From JAKAWQ01 sp035509315 (GTDB taxonomy: Bacteria > Pseudomonadota > Alphaproteobacteria > Acetobacterales > Acetobacteraceae), in the NCBI GenBank assembly GCA_035509315.1, contig DATJLS010000003.1:1-64000 (forward strand): 64,000 nucleotides of DNA, read 5' to 3'. The notes under the pieces were generated by a model. The model worked only from the letters and a program-made list of their open reading frames with translations, was not told where the DNA came from and did no database searches. Position 1 is the stretch's first letter, and every line of letters begins with the position of its first letter. The translations under genes and the position numbers were made by a program. This document shows, piece by piece, positions 25,879 to 34,701 of the stretch.

Positions 25879-26661
25879 TCAGGCCTTGCGTTCGACGATC
25901 ATCTGCTTGATCCGCCCGATCGCGCGCGCCGGATTGAGCCCTTTCGGGCAGGTCTCGGTGCAGTTCATGATGGTGTGGCAGCGATAGAGGCGGAACGGAT
26001 CCTCGAGCGCGTCCAACCGTTCGCCGGTGGCCTCGTCGCGCGAATCAGCGATCCAGCGATAGGCCGCAAGCAGCACAGCCGGGCCGAGATAGCGGTCCCC
26101 GTTCCACCAATAGCTCGGACAGGCGGTCGAGCAGCAGAAACAGAGGATGCATTCCCACATCCCGTCGAGCGCGGCCCGCTCCTCCTTGCTTTGGCGCCGC
26201 TCGCCGTCGGGCGGGGCGGGACTCTCGACCTTCAGCCAGGGCTCGATGCTGCGGTACTGCGCATAGACCTGCGTGAGGTCCGGCACCAGGTCCTTCACCA
26301 CCGGCAGATGCGGCAGCGGCGTGATGCGCACGGCCTCCTTCACCTCGGCAATCGGCTTGAGGCAGGCGAGCGTGTTGGTCCCGTCGATATTCATCGCACA
26401 GGAACCGCAGATTCCCTCGCGGCAGGAGCGGCGGAAGGTGAGCGTCGAATCGATCTCGTTCTTGATCTTGATCAGTGCATCGAGAACCATCGGCCCACAG
26501 GCATCGAGATCGATCTCGTAACCGTCGTAACGCGGATTCTGCCCTTCGTCGGGGCTCCAGCGATAGATGTGGAACGGCTTCACCCGCTTGGCGCCGGCCG
26601 GGGCCTTGTGCTTGTGGCCGGCGGTGACACGGCTGTTGGCAGGCAGTGAGAAATTCGCCAT
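25879..26661 (-). CDS. sdhB: Succinate dehydrogenase iron-sulfur subunit
   Basis: The protein has 260 residues. The N-terminal 2Fe-2S domain has SCREGICGSCAMNIDG near 80-95. The C-terminal domain has CILCFCCSTACP near 168 and CHTIMNCTETCPKGLNP near 225, the ligands of the 3Fe-4S and 4Fe-4S clusters. It carries electrons from SdhA flavin to quinone at the inner membrane. A small membrane-protein gene separates it from sdhA, which is unusual. Confidence 0.96.
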   Translation of the reverse strand: MANFSLPANSRVTAGHKHKAPAGAKRVKPFHIYRWSPDEGQNPRYDGYEIDLDACGPMVLDALIKIKNEIDSTLTFRRSCREGICGSCAMNIDGTNTLACLKPIAEVKEAVRITPLPHLPVVKDLVPDLTQVYAQYRSIEPWLKVESPAPPDGERRQSKEERAALDGMWECILCFCCSTACPSYWWNGDRYLGPAVLLAAYRWIADSRDEATGERLDALEDPFRLYRCHTIMNCTETCPKGLNPARAIGRIKQMIVERKA

Positions 26662-26690
26662 CGCGCTCTTTTCCGATCAGATTTTTCCGC

Positions 26691-26957
26691 TCACGCCGCC
26701 CGCTGCACCAGCCCGACGATCACCAGCAGGATCACCGCGCCGAAGGCTGCCCGGATGAGGCTGGCCAGGAACCCACCAACCAGAAACACACCGAGCGCAT
26801 GAAGCACGATCCCGCCTACCAGGGCGCCGACGATCCCCACCGCGATGTTCCCGATCAGGCCGAAGCCCCGCCCGCGCACGATCAGCCCGGCGAGCCAGCC
26901 GGCGAGCGCGCCGATGATCAGCATGCCGACCAGCGAGGGCACGGAGATCACCATCAT
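26691..26957 (-). CDS. GlsB/YeaQ/YmgE family small membrane protein (transglycosylase-associated domain)
   Basis: The protein has 88 residues and three hydrophobic helices. Glycine-rich repeats GALAGWLAGLIVRGRGFGLIGNIAVGIVGALVGG (two segments) are typical of the GlsB/YeaQ/YmgE family. These proteins are stress-associated and of uncertain function. It starts 12 bp after the sdhA stop and ends about 30 bp before sdhB, within the sdh operon. Start 26957 was chosen over a TTG at 26972 because of a GGGCGG site. It has no established role in succinate dehydrogenase. Confidence 0.85.
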   Translation of the reverse strand: MMVISVPSLVGMLIIGALAGWLAGLIVRGRGFGLIGNIAVGIVGALVGGIVLHALGVFLVGGFLASLIRAAFGAVILLVIVGLVQRAA

Positions 26958-26968
26958 GCCGCCCGTAC

Positions 26969-28780
26969 TCAATAGACCCGTTTCTGCGGCGGAATCACCG
27001 AGACTTCGTTGGTGAGCGTGCGCATCTTCACCGGCCGGTAGGCAAGGCTGACGTCACCCGCGGCGTCGCACCAGGAAAGCGTGTGCTTCATCCAGTGCTG
27101 ATCGTCCCGTTCGGGATAGTCGTCATGCGCATGCGCGCCCCGGCTCTCATGCCGCGCCTCCGCGCTCACCATCGTCGTCAAGGCATTGTGCATCAGATTG
27201 CCGAGCTCGAGCGCTTCCATCAAATCGGAGTTCCAGATCAGGCTGCGGTCCTCCAGGGCCATGTCCGCAAGACCGTCCCAGAGGCCGTGCATCTTGGCGA
27301 CCCCCTCGCTCAGGCTCTTGCTGCTGCGGAACACCGCCGCATGGGTCTGCATTGTCCGCTGCATCGAAAGCCGAAGCTCGGCCACCCTCGTTCCGCCGGC
27401 GGCGTGGCGCGTGTGATCGAAATGATCGAGCGCCCGCTCCCCGGCCTTCGGCGCAAGCGTCGGCTGACCGGCGCCCGGACGCAGCTTCTCGGCCGCGCGC
27501 AGCCCCGCGGCCCGGCCGAAAACAACGAGATCGAGCAGGGAATTGGTCCCGAGCCGGTTCGCCCCGTGCACCGATACGCAGGCGCACTCGCCGACCGCCA
27601 TCAGGCCGGAGACCGTCGCATCCGGATCCTCCGCCGTCGGCCGCAGCACCTCGCCGTGATGGTTGGTGGGAATGCCGCCCATATTGTAATGCACGGTCGG
27701 CAGCACCGGAATCGGCTCCTTCGTCACGTCCACGCCGGCGAAGATGCGTGCCGTCTCGGAAATTCCCGGCAACCTTTCATGCAGGATCGCGGCGCCGAGA
27801 TGCTCAAGATGGAGCAGAAGATACTCCTTGTTCGGCCCGCAGCCGCGTCCTTCGGCGATCTCGATCGTCATGGAGCGGGAAACGACGTCGCGGCTGGCAA
27901 GATCCTTCGCGGTCGGCGCATAGCGCTCCATGAAGCGCTCGCCTTCGCTGTTCGTCAGGTAGCCGCCCTCCCCGCGCGCGCCTTCGGTGATGAGGCAGCC
28001 GGCAGGGAAGATGCCGGTCGGGTGGAACTGCACGAACTCCATATCCTGCGTCGGCAGCCCGGCGCGCAGCGCCATCGCATTTCCATCGCCGGTGCAGGTA
28101 TGGGCCGAGGTGCAGGAGAGATAGGCCCGGCCATAGCCGCCGGTCGCAAGCACGACGAGCCCGGCGCGGAAGCGATGGATCGAGCCGTCCTCGAGGCACC
28201 AGGCCATCACCCCGCGACAGACCCCGTCCTCGTCCATGATCAGATCGAGCGCGTAATACTCGACGAAGAACTCCACCGCGTGCTTGAGGCATTGCTGGTA
28301 GAGCGTGTGCAGGATCGCGTGTCCGGTGCGGTCGGCCGCCGCCGCGGCGCGCATCGCGGGAGATTTGCCGAAATGCGTCATGTGGCCGCCGAAGGGCCGC
28401 TGATAGATGCGCCCATCCTCCGTGCGACTGAACGGGACGCCGAAATGCTCGAGCTCGTGGACCGCCGGAATCGCCTCGCGGCACATATATTCGATCGCGT
28501 CCTGATCCCCGAGCCAGTCCGACCCCTTCACGGTGTCGTACATGTGCCAGCGCCAGTCATCCTCGCCCATATTGCCGAGCGCGGCGCCGATGCCGCCCTG
28601 CGCCGCAACGGTGTGGCTCCGCGTCGGGAACACCTTGGAAAGACAGGCGGTCTTGAGCCCGGTGCTGCCCATGCCGAGCGTTGCCCGAAGCCCGGCGCCG
28701 CCGGCGCCCACGACCAGCACATCATAGGTGTGATCGACGATCTCGTAGGCCCGCGTGGAAGGCAGCGTGATCGCGTTCAT
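26969..28780 (-). CDS. sdhA: Succinate dehydrogenase flavoprotein subunit
   Basis: The protein has 603 residues. It has the FAD motif VVGAGGAGLRATLGM near 20-34, the flavin-attachment histidine in RSHTVAAQGGIGAALGN near 55, the active-site HPTGIFPAGCLITEGARGEGG region near 250, and LGTNSLLDLVVFGRAAG near 400. It oxidises succinate to fumarate. The start at 28780 was chosen because the protein then begins just ahead of YEIVDHTYDVLVVG. Gene order is sdhC-sdhD-sdhA-(small membrane gene)-sdhB. Confidence 0.96.
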   Translation of the reverse strand: MNAITLPSTRAYEIVDHTYDVLVVGAGGAGLRATLGMGSTGLKTACLSKVFPTRSHTVAAQGGIGAALGNMGEDDWRWHMYDTVKGSDWLGDQDAIEYMCREAIPAVHELEHFGVPFSRTEDGRIYQRPFGGHMTHFGKSPAMRAAAAADRTGHAILHTLYQQCLKHAVEFFVEYYALDLIMDEDGVCRGVMAWCLEDGSIHRFRAGLVVLATGGYGRAYLSCTSAHTCTGDGNAMALRAGLPTQDMEFVQFHPTGIFPAGCLITEGARGEGGYLTNSEGERFMERYAPTAKDLASRDVVSRSMTIEIAEGRGCGPNKEYLLLHLEHLGAAILHERLPGISETARIFAGVDVTKEPIPVLPTVHYNMGGIPTNHHGEVLRPTAEDPDATVSGLMAVGECACVSVHGANRLGTNSLLDLVVFGRAAGLRAAEKLRPGAGQPTLAPKAGERALDHFDHTRHAAGGTRVAELRLSMQRTMQTHAAVFRSSKSLSEGVAKMHGLWDGLADMALEDRSLIWNSDLMEALELGNLMHNALTTMVSAEARHESRGAHAHDDYPERDDQHWMKHTLSWCDAAGDVSLAYRPVKMRTLTNEVSVIPPQKRVY

Positions 28781-28809
28781 CCCTCGTCCATCCCTTGCCT
28801 CACGCAGGC

Positions 28810-29220
28810 CTAGCCCGCGAAGGCGAGCTTGAGCACCGCGACCACCGCGGCGAGCCATAGGAGCGCCAGCACCGCCTTCATCACGGCGAGGCTGGTCAGC
28901 CTGGCGCCCTCACCGTGTACATAGTCCTCGATCACCACCTGCAAACCCAGCGCGAGGTGCTGAAAGAGCGCGACCAGGAGGGCGAGAAGGAGAACGCTGT
29001 TCCAGGGCCGCCCTGCCCAGTGCGCCGTCGATGTCCGATCCGCGCCGAGATGGGCGAGGAGCGAGAGGACGAACCAGACCGCGAGGAGGACCAGGGCGGC
29101 GGCCGTCAGCCGCTGCGCCCACCAGTGGCCGGCCCCGGAGCGCGCGGTGCCGAGGCCGCGCACGCGGCCGAGTTGCGAGCGCATGATCGCCCCGGATCCC
29201 GTGACTTCCTTCATCGCCAT
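28810..29220 (-). CDS. sdhD: Succinate dehydrogenase hydrophobic membrane anchor subunit
   Basis: The protein has 136 residues and three membrane helices. A heme-ligand histidine candidate lies in LFQHLALGLQVVIEDYVHGEG near 85-100; HxxxGxxxxxxDY is the SdhD signature. The start region is MAMKEVTGSG; MRSQLGRVRGLGTARSG is typical for alphaproteobacterial SdhD. With SdhC it anchors SdhAB and forms the quinone site. It follows sdhC by about 10 bp. Confidence 0.92.
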   Translation of the reverse strand: MAMKEVTGSGAIMRSQLGRVRGLGTARSGAGHWWAQRLTAAALVLLAVWFVLSLLAHLGADRTSTAHWAGRPWNSVLLLALLVALFQHLALGLQVVIEDYVHGEGARLTSLAVMKAVLALLWLAAVVAVLKLAFAG

Positions 29221-29229
29221 CGCCCGCCC

Positions 29230-29661
29230 TTACCAGATAGCGAGGCCGACGGCCCAGATCACCAGGCTCGCCACCACGCTGACGCCCACCACAACCCAAC
29301 CGGACCGGTGATAGGCCGGCTTCGCGAAGCCATAGCCGGCATCCCAGAAGAGGTGGCGGATGCCGTTGCAGAAGTGAAAAAGCAGCGCCACCGTCCAGCC
29401 GAAGAGGAGGATCAGCCCGACCCAGGAGGCGACGAACCACTGCGCGCCAGCGAAGGCGGCCGCGCCGCTCGCCAGCGCCACCAGCCACCAGACCAGAAGA
29501 AGGGTTCCAGCCCCGAGACCGACCCCGGTGATGCGATGGAGAATCGAGAGGGTGGAGGTGATCTGCGGCCGATAGACCTGCAGGTGCGGCGAAAGCGGCC
29601 GCCGCACCGGCCGCCCGTCGCTCGCGCGGCCAGCCATCAGCGCCTCGCGAACGTCCTGCAT
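29230..29661 (-). CDS. sdhC: Succinate dehydrogenase cytochrome b556 subunit
   Basis: The protein has 143 residues and three membrane segments. RPLSPHLQVYRPQITSTLSILHRITG near 20-45 is the SdhC signature (SPHLxxY, S-HRxTG). The heme histidine is expected in LFHFCNGIRHLFWD near 95. Start 29661 has GAGGAGCC upstream; an earlier ATG at 29700 lacks one. The 150 bp between nadE and this gene (29662-29811) contain a possible TTGACC/GATAAG pair (15-bp spacing, weak) and two tandem 13-bp units ccccagccatcgg at 29777-29802. Confidence 0.93.
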   Translation of the reverse strand: MQDVREALMAGRASDGRPVRRPLSPHLQVYRPQITSTLSILHRITGVGLGAGTLLLVWWLVALASGAAAFAGAQWFVASWVGLILLFGWTVALLFHFCNGIRHLFWDAGYGFAKPAYHRSGWVVVGVSVVASLVIWAVGLAIW

Positions 29662-29811
29662 CACCGGCTCCTCACCAAGGAACGAAGGGGCAAGGCGCAT
29701 GCCAAGCCCGGCCCTCCTTATCCCCGGCCCCGAGAGCGGTCAACGCAACCGCACAATGGGGCTGCCCTGCCTCCAACCCCAGCCATCGGCCCCAGCCATC
29801 GGCCTTGGGCT

Positions 29812-31863
29812 TTAGCCCTCGGGCACCTCCCGCTCCAGCTCCTCGAGCCAGACCCGGGCATTGCCGTCCGAAGGCGCCCGCCAGTCCCCGCGCGGGGAGA
29901 GCGCTCCGCCCGCACTGACCTTGGGCCCGTTCGGCATCGCCGAACGCTTGAACTGGCTGAAGCCGAAGAACCGTTGCAGGAAGACCCGAAGCCAGGCGCG
30001 GATCTCCGGAAGCCCGTAGGCGCGGCGGGCGCTCTCCGCGATCCCCTCCGGCCATTCGCCCGCGCTCGCGTCAGCCCAGGCATGCCAGGCGAGAAAGGCA
30101 ATCTTGGAGGGCCGGAACCCGTAGCGCAGCACGTGGTAGAGCGAGAAGTCCTGGAGCGCGTAGGGCCCGACGATCGCCTCCGTGCTCTGCAGCTCGGCCT
30201 TCGCCCCGGGCGGCACCAGCTCGGGCGAGATCACCGTCTCCAGCACCGCGCCGAGCGTTTTCAGCACCGCCGGCTCGAACTGCCGGGAACTCACGACCCA
30301 GCGGATCAGGTGCTGGATCAGGGTCTTCGGCACGCCGGAATTGACGTTGTAGTGGGCCATCTGGTCGCCGACGCCATAGGTGCACCAGCCGAGCGCGAGC
30401 TCCGAGAGATCGCCGGTTCCGACCACGAGCCCTTCTTCGCGATTGGCGATGCGAAAGAGATAGTCGGTGCGCAGGCCCGCCTGCACATTCTCGAACGTCA
30501 CGTCGTAAACGGGCTCGCCCCGCGCGAAGGGATGGCCGATATCGGCGAGCATCCGCTCCGCCGCCGGGCGGATGTCGATCTCCCGCGCCGTCACCCCGAA
30601 GGCACGCATAAGCGCCACCGCATTTGCCTTGGTCGCGTCGCTGGTGCCGAACCCCGGCAATGTGACGGCGGCGATGTCGCTCCGCGGCCGGCCGAGCAGG
30701 TCGAAGCACTTCGCCGCCACGATCAGCGCCTGGGTGGAATCGAGCCCACCCGAGATGCCGATGACGGCGCGGCGCGTGCCGCTCGCGGCGAGCCTCTGCT
30801 TCAGCCCCTGGACCTGGATATTGTAGGCCTCGTAGCAATCCTGCGCGAGGCGCGGCCCGCTCGCCGGCACGAACGGAAACCGGGCCACCACCCGTTCCAG
30901 CCCGAAATCCCCCTCCGGCGGCGCGAGCCGGAACGAAACACGCCGCCAGGGCTCGCCCGGCCGAGCGTGCGTATGCGCATTGTCCTCGAACGAGCCCATG
31001 CGCATCCGCTCCTGGACGAGCAGCTCCAGATCGATATCGGCCACCGCCATCTGCCGGGCGGCCGGGAACCGCTCGCTCTCCGCGAGCAGGACGCCATTCT
31101 CGAAAATCCCGGTCTGGCCGTCCCAGGCAAGGTCGGTCGTCGATTCGCCGATGCCGGCCGCGGCATAGAGATAGGCGGCGAGACAGCGCGCGGATTGCGA
31201 CTGGCAAAGCATCCGCCGCGTCTCGGCCTTGGCGATCGTGATATTGCTCGCGGAAAGATTGGCGAGCACCGTCGCCCCCGCGAGCGCCGCCCCCGCGCTC
31301 GGCGGGATCGGCACCCAGAGATCCTCGCAGATCTCGGCATGAACAACGAGATCCCCGAGATCCTCAGCGACGAAGAGAAGATCCGCGCCGAATGGCACCT
31401 TCAGCGCCCCGACCGCGATCTCCTCGCCCCACACTCCGGCGCCGGACGCGAAATGCCGCCGCTCGTAGAATTCGCGATAGTTCGGTAGATGGATCTTAGG
31501 CACCACGCCGAGAAGCCGGCCGCGATGCACTGCGGCCGCCGCGTTGTAGAGCCGCCCGCGATGACGGAGCGGCGCGCCCACCAGGATCAGCGGCAGCAGC
31601 TCCGCCGAACGGGCGACGATCGTCTCGATCGCCGCCTCGACGGCGCCGAGCAGCGCATCCTGCTGCAAAAGATCGCTGATCGCGTAGCCGGAGATGCAAA
31701 GCTCAGGAAAGACCACCACGGAAACGGCCCGCCCATGGGCTTCTGCGGCCATCCCCAGCACGGAATCGGCGTTGGCGGCAGGATCGGCAAGATGCGTCTC
31801 GAGGGTCGCCGCCGCGACGCGCACGAACCCATGCCGATAAAGGGAGCGGAACGAACGGGCCAT
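29812..31863 (-). CDS. nadE: Glutamine-dependent NAD+ synthetase
   Basis: The protein has 683 residues. The N-terminal nitrilase-like glutaminase domain (about 1-290) has its catalytic triad visible: Glu in VFPELCISGY, Lys in VVPKIHLPNY and Cys in AEICEDLW. The C-terminal NAD synthetase (about 330-640) has the P-loop SGGLDSTQALIVA and VGTGDLSELALGWCTYGVGD. It amidates nicotinate adenine dinucleotide to NAD+ using glutamine-derived ammonia. It is the long two-domain type common in actinobacteria and many alphaproteobacteria. It is on the same strand as sdhC but 150 bp upstream of it. Confidence 0.95.
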   Translation of the reverse strand: MARSFRSLYRHGFVRVAAATLETHLADPAANADSVLGMAAEAHGRAVSVVVFPELCISGYAISDLLQQDALLGAVEAAIETIVARSAELLPLILVGAPLRHRGRLYNAAAAVHRGRLLGVVPKIHLPNYREFYERRHFASGAGVWGEEIAVGALKVPFGADLLFVAEDLGDLVVHAEICEDLWVPIPPSAGAALAGATVLANLSASNITIAKAETRRMLCQSQSARCLAAYLYAAAGIGESTTDLAWDGQTGIFENGVLLAESERFPAARQMAVADIDLELLVQERMRMGSFEDNAHTHARPGEPWRRVSFRLAPPEGDFGLERVVARFPFVPASGPRLAQDCYEAYNIQVQGLKQRLAASGTRRAVIGISGGLDSTQALIVAAKCFDLLGRPRSDIAAVTLPGFGTSDATKANAVALMRAFGVTAREIDIRPAAERMLADIGHPFARGEPVYDVTFENVQAGLRTDYLFRIANREEGLVVGTGDLSELALGWCTYGVGDQMAHYNVNSGVPKTLIQHLIRWVVSSRQFEPAVLKTLGAVLETVISPELVPPGAKAELQSTEAIVGPYALQDFSLYHVLRYGFRPSKIAFLAWHAWADASAGEWPEGIAESARRAYGLPEIRAWLRVFLQRFFGFSQFKRSAMPNGPKVSAGGALSPRGDWRAPSDGNARVWLEELEREVPEG

Positions 31864-32040
31864 AGGGACACTTTCTCCCGCTGCCCGGCCCCGTCAACGC
31901 CAGGGTGAACGAAAGGAGCCAGAGAGCAGCGTTACTTGGCTTGGCCTTAGAGACTGTTTGAGAATGCGCTGTGGCGAGTCGGAAGCGCCGCAGGCGCTGG
32001 CCGGCGCGGCTTTCGAGAACCGGAGCGGAGCGGCCTCAAG

Positions 32041-32120
32041 ATCAATATGGCTTCTGACGGAAAAGCGAAGCGATCCGTCAAAGCCCAAGGGGAAGTCATA
32101 AAATTGATCGCCAAACAAAC
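32041..32120 (+). repeat. Dispersed repeat family B, copy 2 (3' truncated)
   Basis: It begins atcaatatggcttctgacgg and continues through aagcccaaggggaagtcat and aaattgatcgccaaacaaac, then loses the terminal hairpin seen in the other two copies. It lies in the 326-bp gap between nadE and livF (31864-32189). That gap otherwise holds GC-rich sequence and the near-symmetric agactgtttgag ... cgcagtctcatta; no gene is seen. Confidence 0.65.
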
Positions 32121-32189
32121 TTGGCCATGAGCACCGGAAGTGCAGAAAGACACGCTGGACGACCGCCACAGTCGCAGTCTCATTAGGCT

Positions 32190-32924
32190 CTACGCCTCGG
32201 CTTCGGCGAGGTCGCCCAGATAGGCCGCGCGGACCTTGGGGTCGTTCCAGAGCGCATCCGGCGTGCCGCTGAGGAGGATCCGCCCGGTTTCCAGCACGTA
32301 CGCGCGGTCCGCGACGGAAAGCGCCACATGGGCGTTCTGCTCGACGACCAGAACCGTCGTCCCTCGGCTGCGAATCTCGGCGACGATGCGGAAGACCTGC
32401 TGCACGATCAGCGGCGCGAGGCCAAGCGAAGGCTCGTCGAGCAGGAGCAGACGAGGCGCGGCCATCAGTCCGCGGGCAACCGCCAGCATCTGCTGCTGGC
32501 CGCCCGACAGAGTCCAGCCCAGCGCATTCTGCATGCGCCGCAGGTCCGGAAAATGTTCGAGCATCTGCTCGAGCTCGGCCTCGCGGGCCACGCGGCCGAG
32601 CCCGCTTCGGTTCGAGGCGCCGAGCAGGATATTCTCCCGCACCGTGAGCCCGGGGAAGATGCGTCGTCCTTCCGGCACATGGGCGATTCCGGCGCGCACG
32701 ATCGCGCCCGGCCCCTTGCCTAGGATCGGCTCGCCCGCGAATGCGATGCTTCCGGACACGTTCGCAAGCAGGCCCGAGATCGCGCGCAGCGTTGTCGTCT
32801 TGCCCGCACCGTTGGCGCCGAGCAGCGCGACGATCTCGCCCTCCTCAACGGCGATATCGAGACCGTGCAGCACTTCGCCCGCATTGTAGCGCGCATGCAG
32901 GCCCTGGATCGCGAGCAGGCTCAT
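32190..32924 (-). CDS. livF: Branched-chain amino acid ABC transporter, ATP-binding protein LivF
   Basis: The protein has 244 residues. It has Walker A LLGANGAGKTTTLRAISG near 33-50, Q-loop, the LivF-type HVPEGRRIFPGLTVRENI near 85-100, signature LSGGQQQMLAVARGL near 140 and Walker B LLLLDEPSLGLAPLI near 160. It energises uptake with LivG, the permeases and LivK. The start overlaps the preceding fusion gene's stop by 4 bp. Confidence 0.94.
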   Translation of the reverse strand: MSLLAIQGLHARYNAGEVLHGLDIAVEEGEIVALLGANGAGKTTTLRAISGLLANVSGSIAFAGEPILGKGPGAIVRAGIAHVPEGRRIFPGLTVRENILLGASNRSGLGRVAREAELEQMLEHFPDLRRMQNALGWTLSGGQQQMLAVARGLMAAPRLLLLDEPSLGLAPLIVQQVFRIVAEIRSRGTTVLVVEQNAHVALSVADRAYVLETGRILLSGTPDALWNDPKVRAAYLGDLAEAEA

Positions 32925-34696
32925 GCGGGCTGCGGCTCCCCGAGATAGGCGGCGATCACGTCCGGATGGGTCAGCACCTCGCGCGGCGTGCTGTCGGCGA
33001 TGCATTTGCCGAAATTGAGCACGGTGATGTGGTCCGCCACCGCCTCGATCAGCTTCATGTCGTGCTCGATGACGAGGATGGTGAGCCCATGACCCTTGAG
33101 CCGGCGGAGCAGGAGACTGAGCTCCTGCTTCTCCGTCGAGTTGAGGCCGGCTGCCGGCTCGTCGAGCAGCAGCACTTCCGGCGAGCCGGCAAGCGCGCGG
33201 GCGATCTCGACATAGCGCTGATGGCCGTAGGGCAGTGAGCCGACAGGCTGCGAGGCCTCGCGCCGGAGCCCGACGAAATCGAGCGCGGCAAGCGCGCGGG
33301 CCATGACTGCGGCCGGCTCGTGCACATCGTTGCCCGGACGCTCGGCGCCGATCATCACGTTCTCGAGCACGCTGAGGCCGCGGAAGACGCGGATGTTCTG
33401 ATAGGTCCGGGTCATGCCGCGGCGCGTGCGCTCATGCGGCGGCAGCCGGTTCATCGCCGTGCCGCCGAGCCGCACGGTGCCCGAGGTCGCGCGATAGAGG
33501 CCGGAGACGACATTGAGGAAGGTCGTCTTGCCCGACCCGTTCGGGCCGATCAGCGCATGCACACTGCCGCGCCGCACCGCGAAGCTGACGCCGTCCAGCG
33601 CCTTGACGCCGCCGAAATGCATCGCGAGGTCCGTCACCTCCAGCACATTCTCTCCCCCACCCCCGCCCGACATCGAGAGAAGAGGCAACGGCGGCACGGG
33701 CCAATCGCCGATCGGGCGTGCCGCGCGCCCGAAGCGATGGGCTGCCCAGCCCCACACGCCTTCGGGCAGGAAGATCATGATCAGGATCACGGCGCCGCCA
33801 TAGACGGCGAGATAGGCCTGCTTCAGGAAGCGCAGCCACTCCGGCAGGATGACGAGCGCGAATGTTCCGAGGAGCGCGCCGAACGGGCTCCGCACGCCGC
33901 CGAGCAGCGCCATCGTCAGCATCACCACGCTCTCGTCGAAGGTGAACTGATCGGGGCTGACATAGGAGAAGGCGCCGGCAAAGAGCGCTCCGCCCAGTCC
34001 ACCGAGCATCGCGCTGATGCCGAAGGCAACGACCTTGGTGCGGAAGACATGGATGCCGCAGGTGCCGGCCGCGATCTCGTTGTCGCGCACCGCCTGCATC
34101 GCGCGGCCGAGGCGGCTCAGCTTCAGCCGCCACGTATAGAACATCGCCAGGACGAGCAGCGCGAGACAGAGGCCGAGATAGGCATGCCCGCCCGCGAACC
34201 CGGCCGGGCGCGGAATGCTGGAGACGCCGTCCGGCCCGCCGCTGAGCCCGACCCAGTTCGTCAGCACCAGGGTCAGGATCACCTGGAAGCTGATCGTCAC
34301 CATCGCGAGATAGTGACCGCCGAGCCTGAGGCTCGCGAATCCGAGGAGAAGACCGAAGAGGCCGCAGATCAGCATCGCGGCAAGGGTCGCGGCCAGGAAC
34401 GGAACGCCGAGCCTTGTCGTCAGCAGCGCCAGCACATAGGCGCCGATGCCGAGAAACCCGGCCTGAGTGAGCGAGATCTGCCCGCAATAGCCGAGTACGA
34501 CGACAAGGCCGGCGACGCCGATCGCGTACGTCACCGCCTGCATGATGATGTTGAGGTAATAGCCCTGGCCGGGCGCGAGGGCGGCGATGGCGCAGGCAAC
34601 GAAAAGGCCGAGCAATGTGCCCGGCATGCCGCGCCACCAGCGCGTGGCCGGAAGCCTGGCGAGAAGTGCCGCCGGCGAAGCGGTTGCGCCGTCCAT
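32921..34696 (-). CDS. Fused LivM permease - LivG ATPase of a branched-chain amino acid transporter
   Basis: The protein has 591 residues. Residues about 20-335 are the LivM permease with roughly eight membrane helices and the family segments YCGQISLTQAGFLGIGAY and LGGVRSPFGALLGTF. A glycine-rich linker (SMSGGGGGEN, near 343) leads to a LivG ATPase with IGPNGSGKTTFLNVVSGLY near 378, RTYQNIRVFRGLSVLENV near 430 and LLLDEPAAGLN near 510. The signature is LPYGHQRYVEIARALAG rather than LSGGQ, normal for LivG. LivM and LivG are separate proteins in Escherichia coli; fusions occur in other bacteria. Confidence 0.9.
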   Translation of the reverse strand: MDGATASPAALLARLPATRWWRGMPGTLLGLFVACAIAALAPGQGYYLNIIMQAVTYAIGVAGLVVVLGYCGQISLTQAGFLGIGAYVLALLTTRLGVPFLAATLAAMLICGLFGLLLGFASLRLGGHYLAMVTISFQVILTLVLTNWVGLSGGPDGVSSIPRPAGFAGGHAYLGLCLALLVLAMFYTWRLKLSRLGRAMQAVRDNEIAAGTCGIHVFRTKVVAFGISAMLGGLGGALFAGAFSYVSPDQFTFDESVVMLTMALLGGVRSPFGALLGTFALVILPEWLRFLKQAYLAVYGGAVILIMIFLPEGVWGWAAHRFGRAARPIGDWPVPPLPLLSMSGGGGGENVLEVTDLAMHFGGVKALDGVSFAVRRGSVHALIGPNGSGKTTFLNVVSGLYRATSGTVRLGGTAMNRLPPHERTRRGMTRTYQNIRVFRGLSVLENVMIGAERPGNDVHEPAAVMARALAALDFVGLRREASQPVGSLPYGHQRYVEIARALAGSPEVLLLDEPAAGLNSTEKQELSLLLRRLKGHGLTILVIEHDMKLIEAVADHITVLNFGKCIADSTPREVLTHPDVIAAYLGEPQPA

Positions 34697-34701
34697 CGCG
34701 C

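Noticed and set aside
29717..29743. sdhC promoter TTGACC/GATAAG
   Set aside because: Spacing is only 15 bp and the -10 is poor; it is mentioned in the sdhC entry but not listed as a feature.
28915..31488. 857-codon plus-strand open frame across sdhD, sdhC and nadE
   Set aside because: It is antisense to three well-supported genes and spans their boundaries; composition is charged and repetitive, with no ribosome site or motif.
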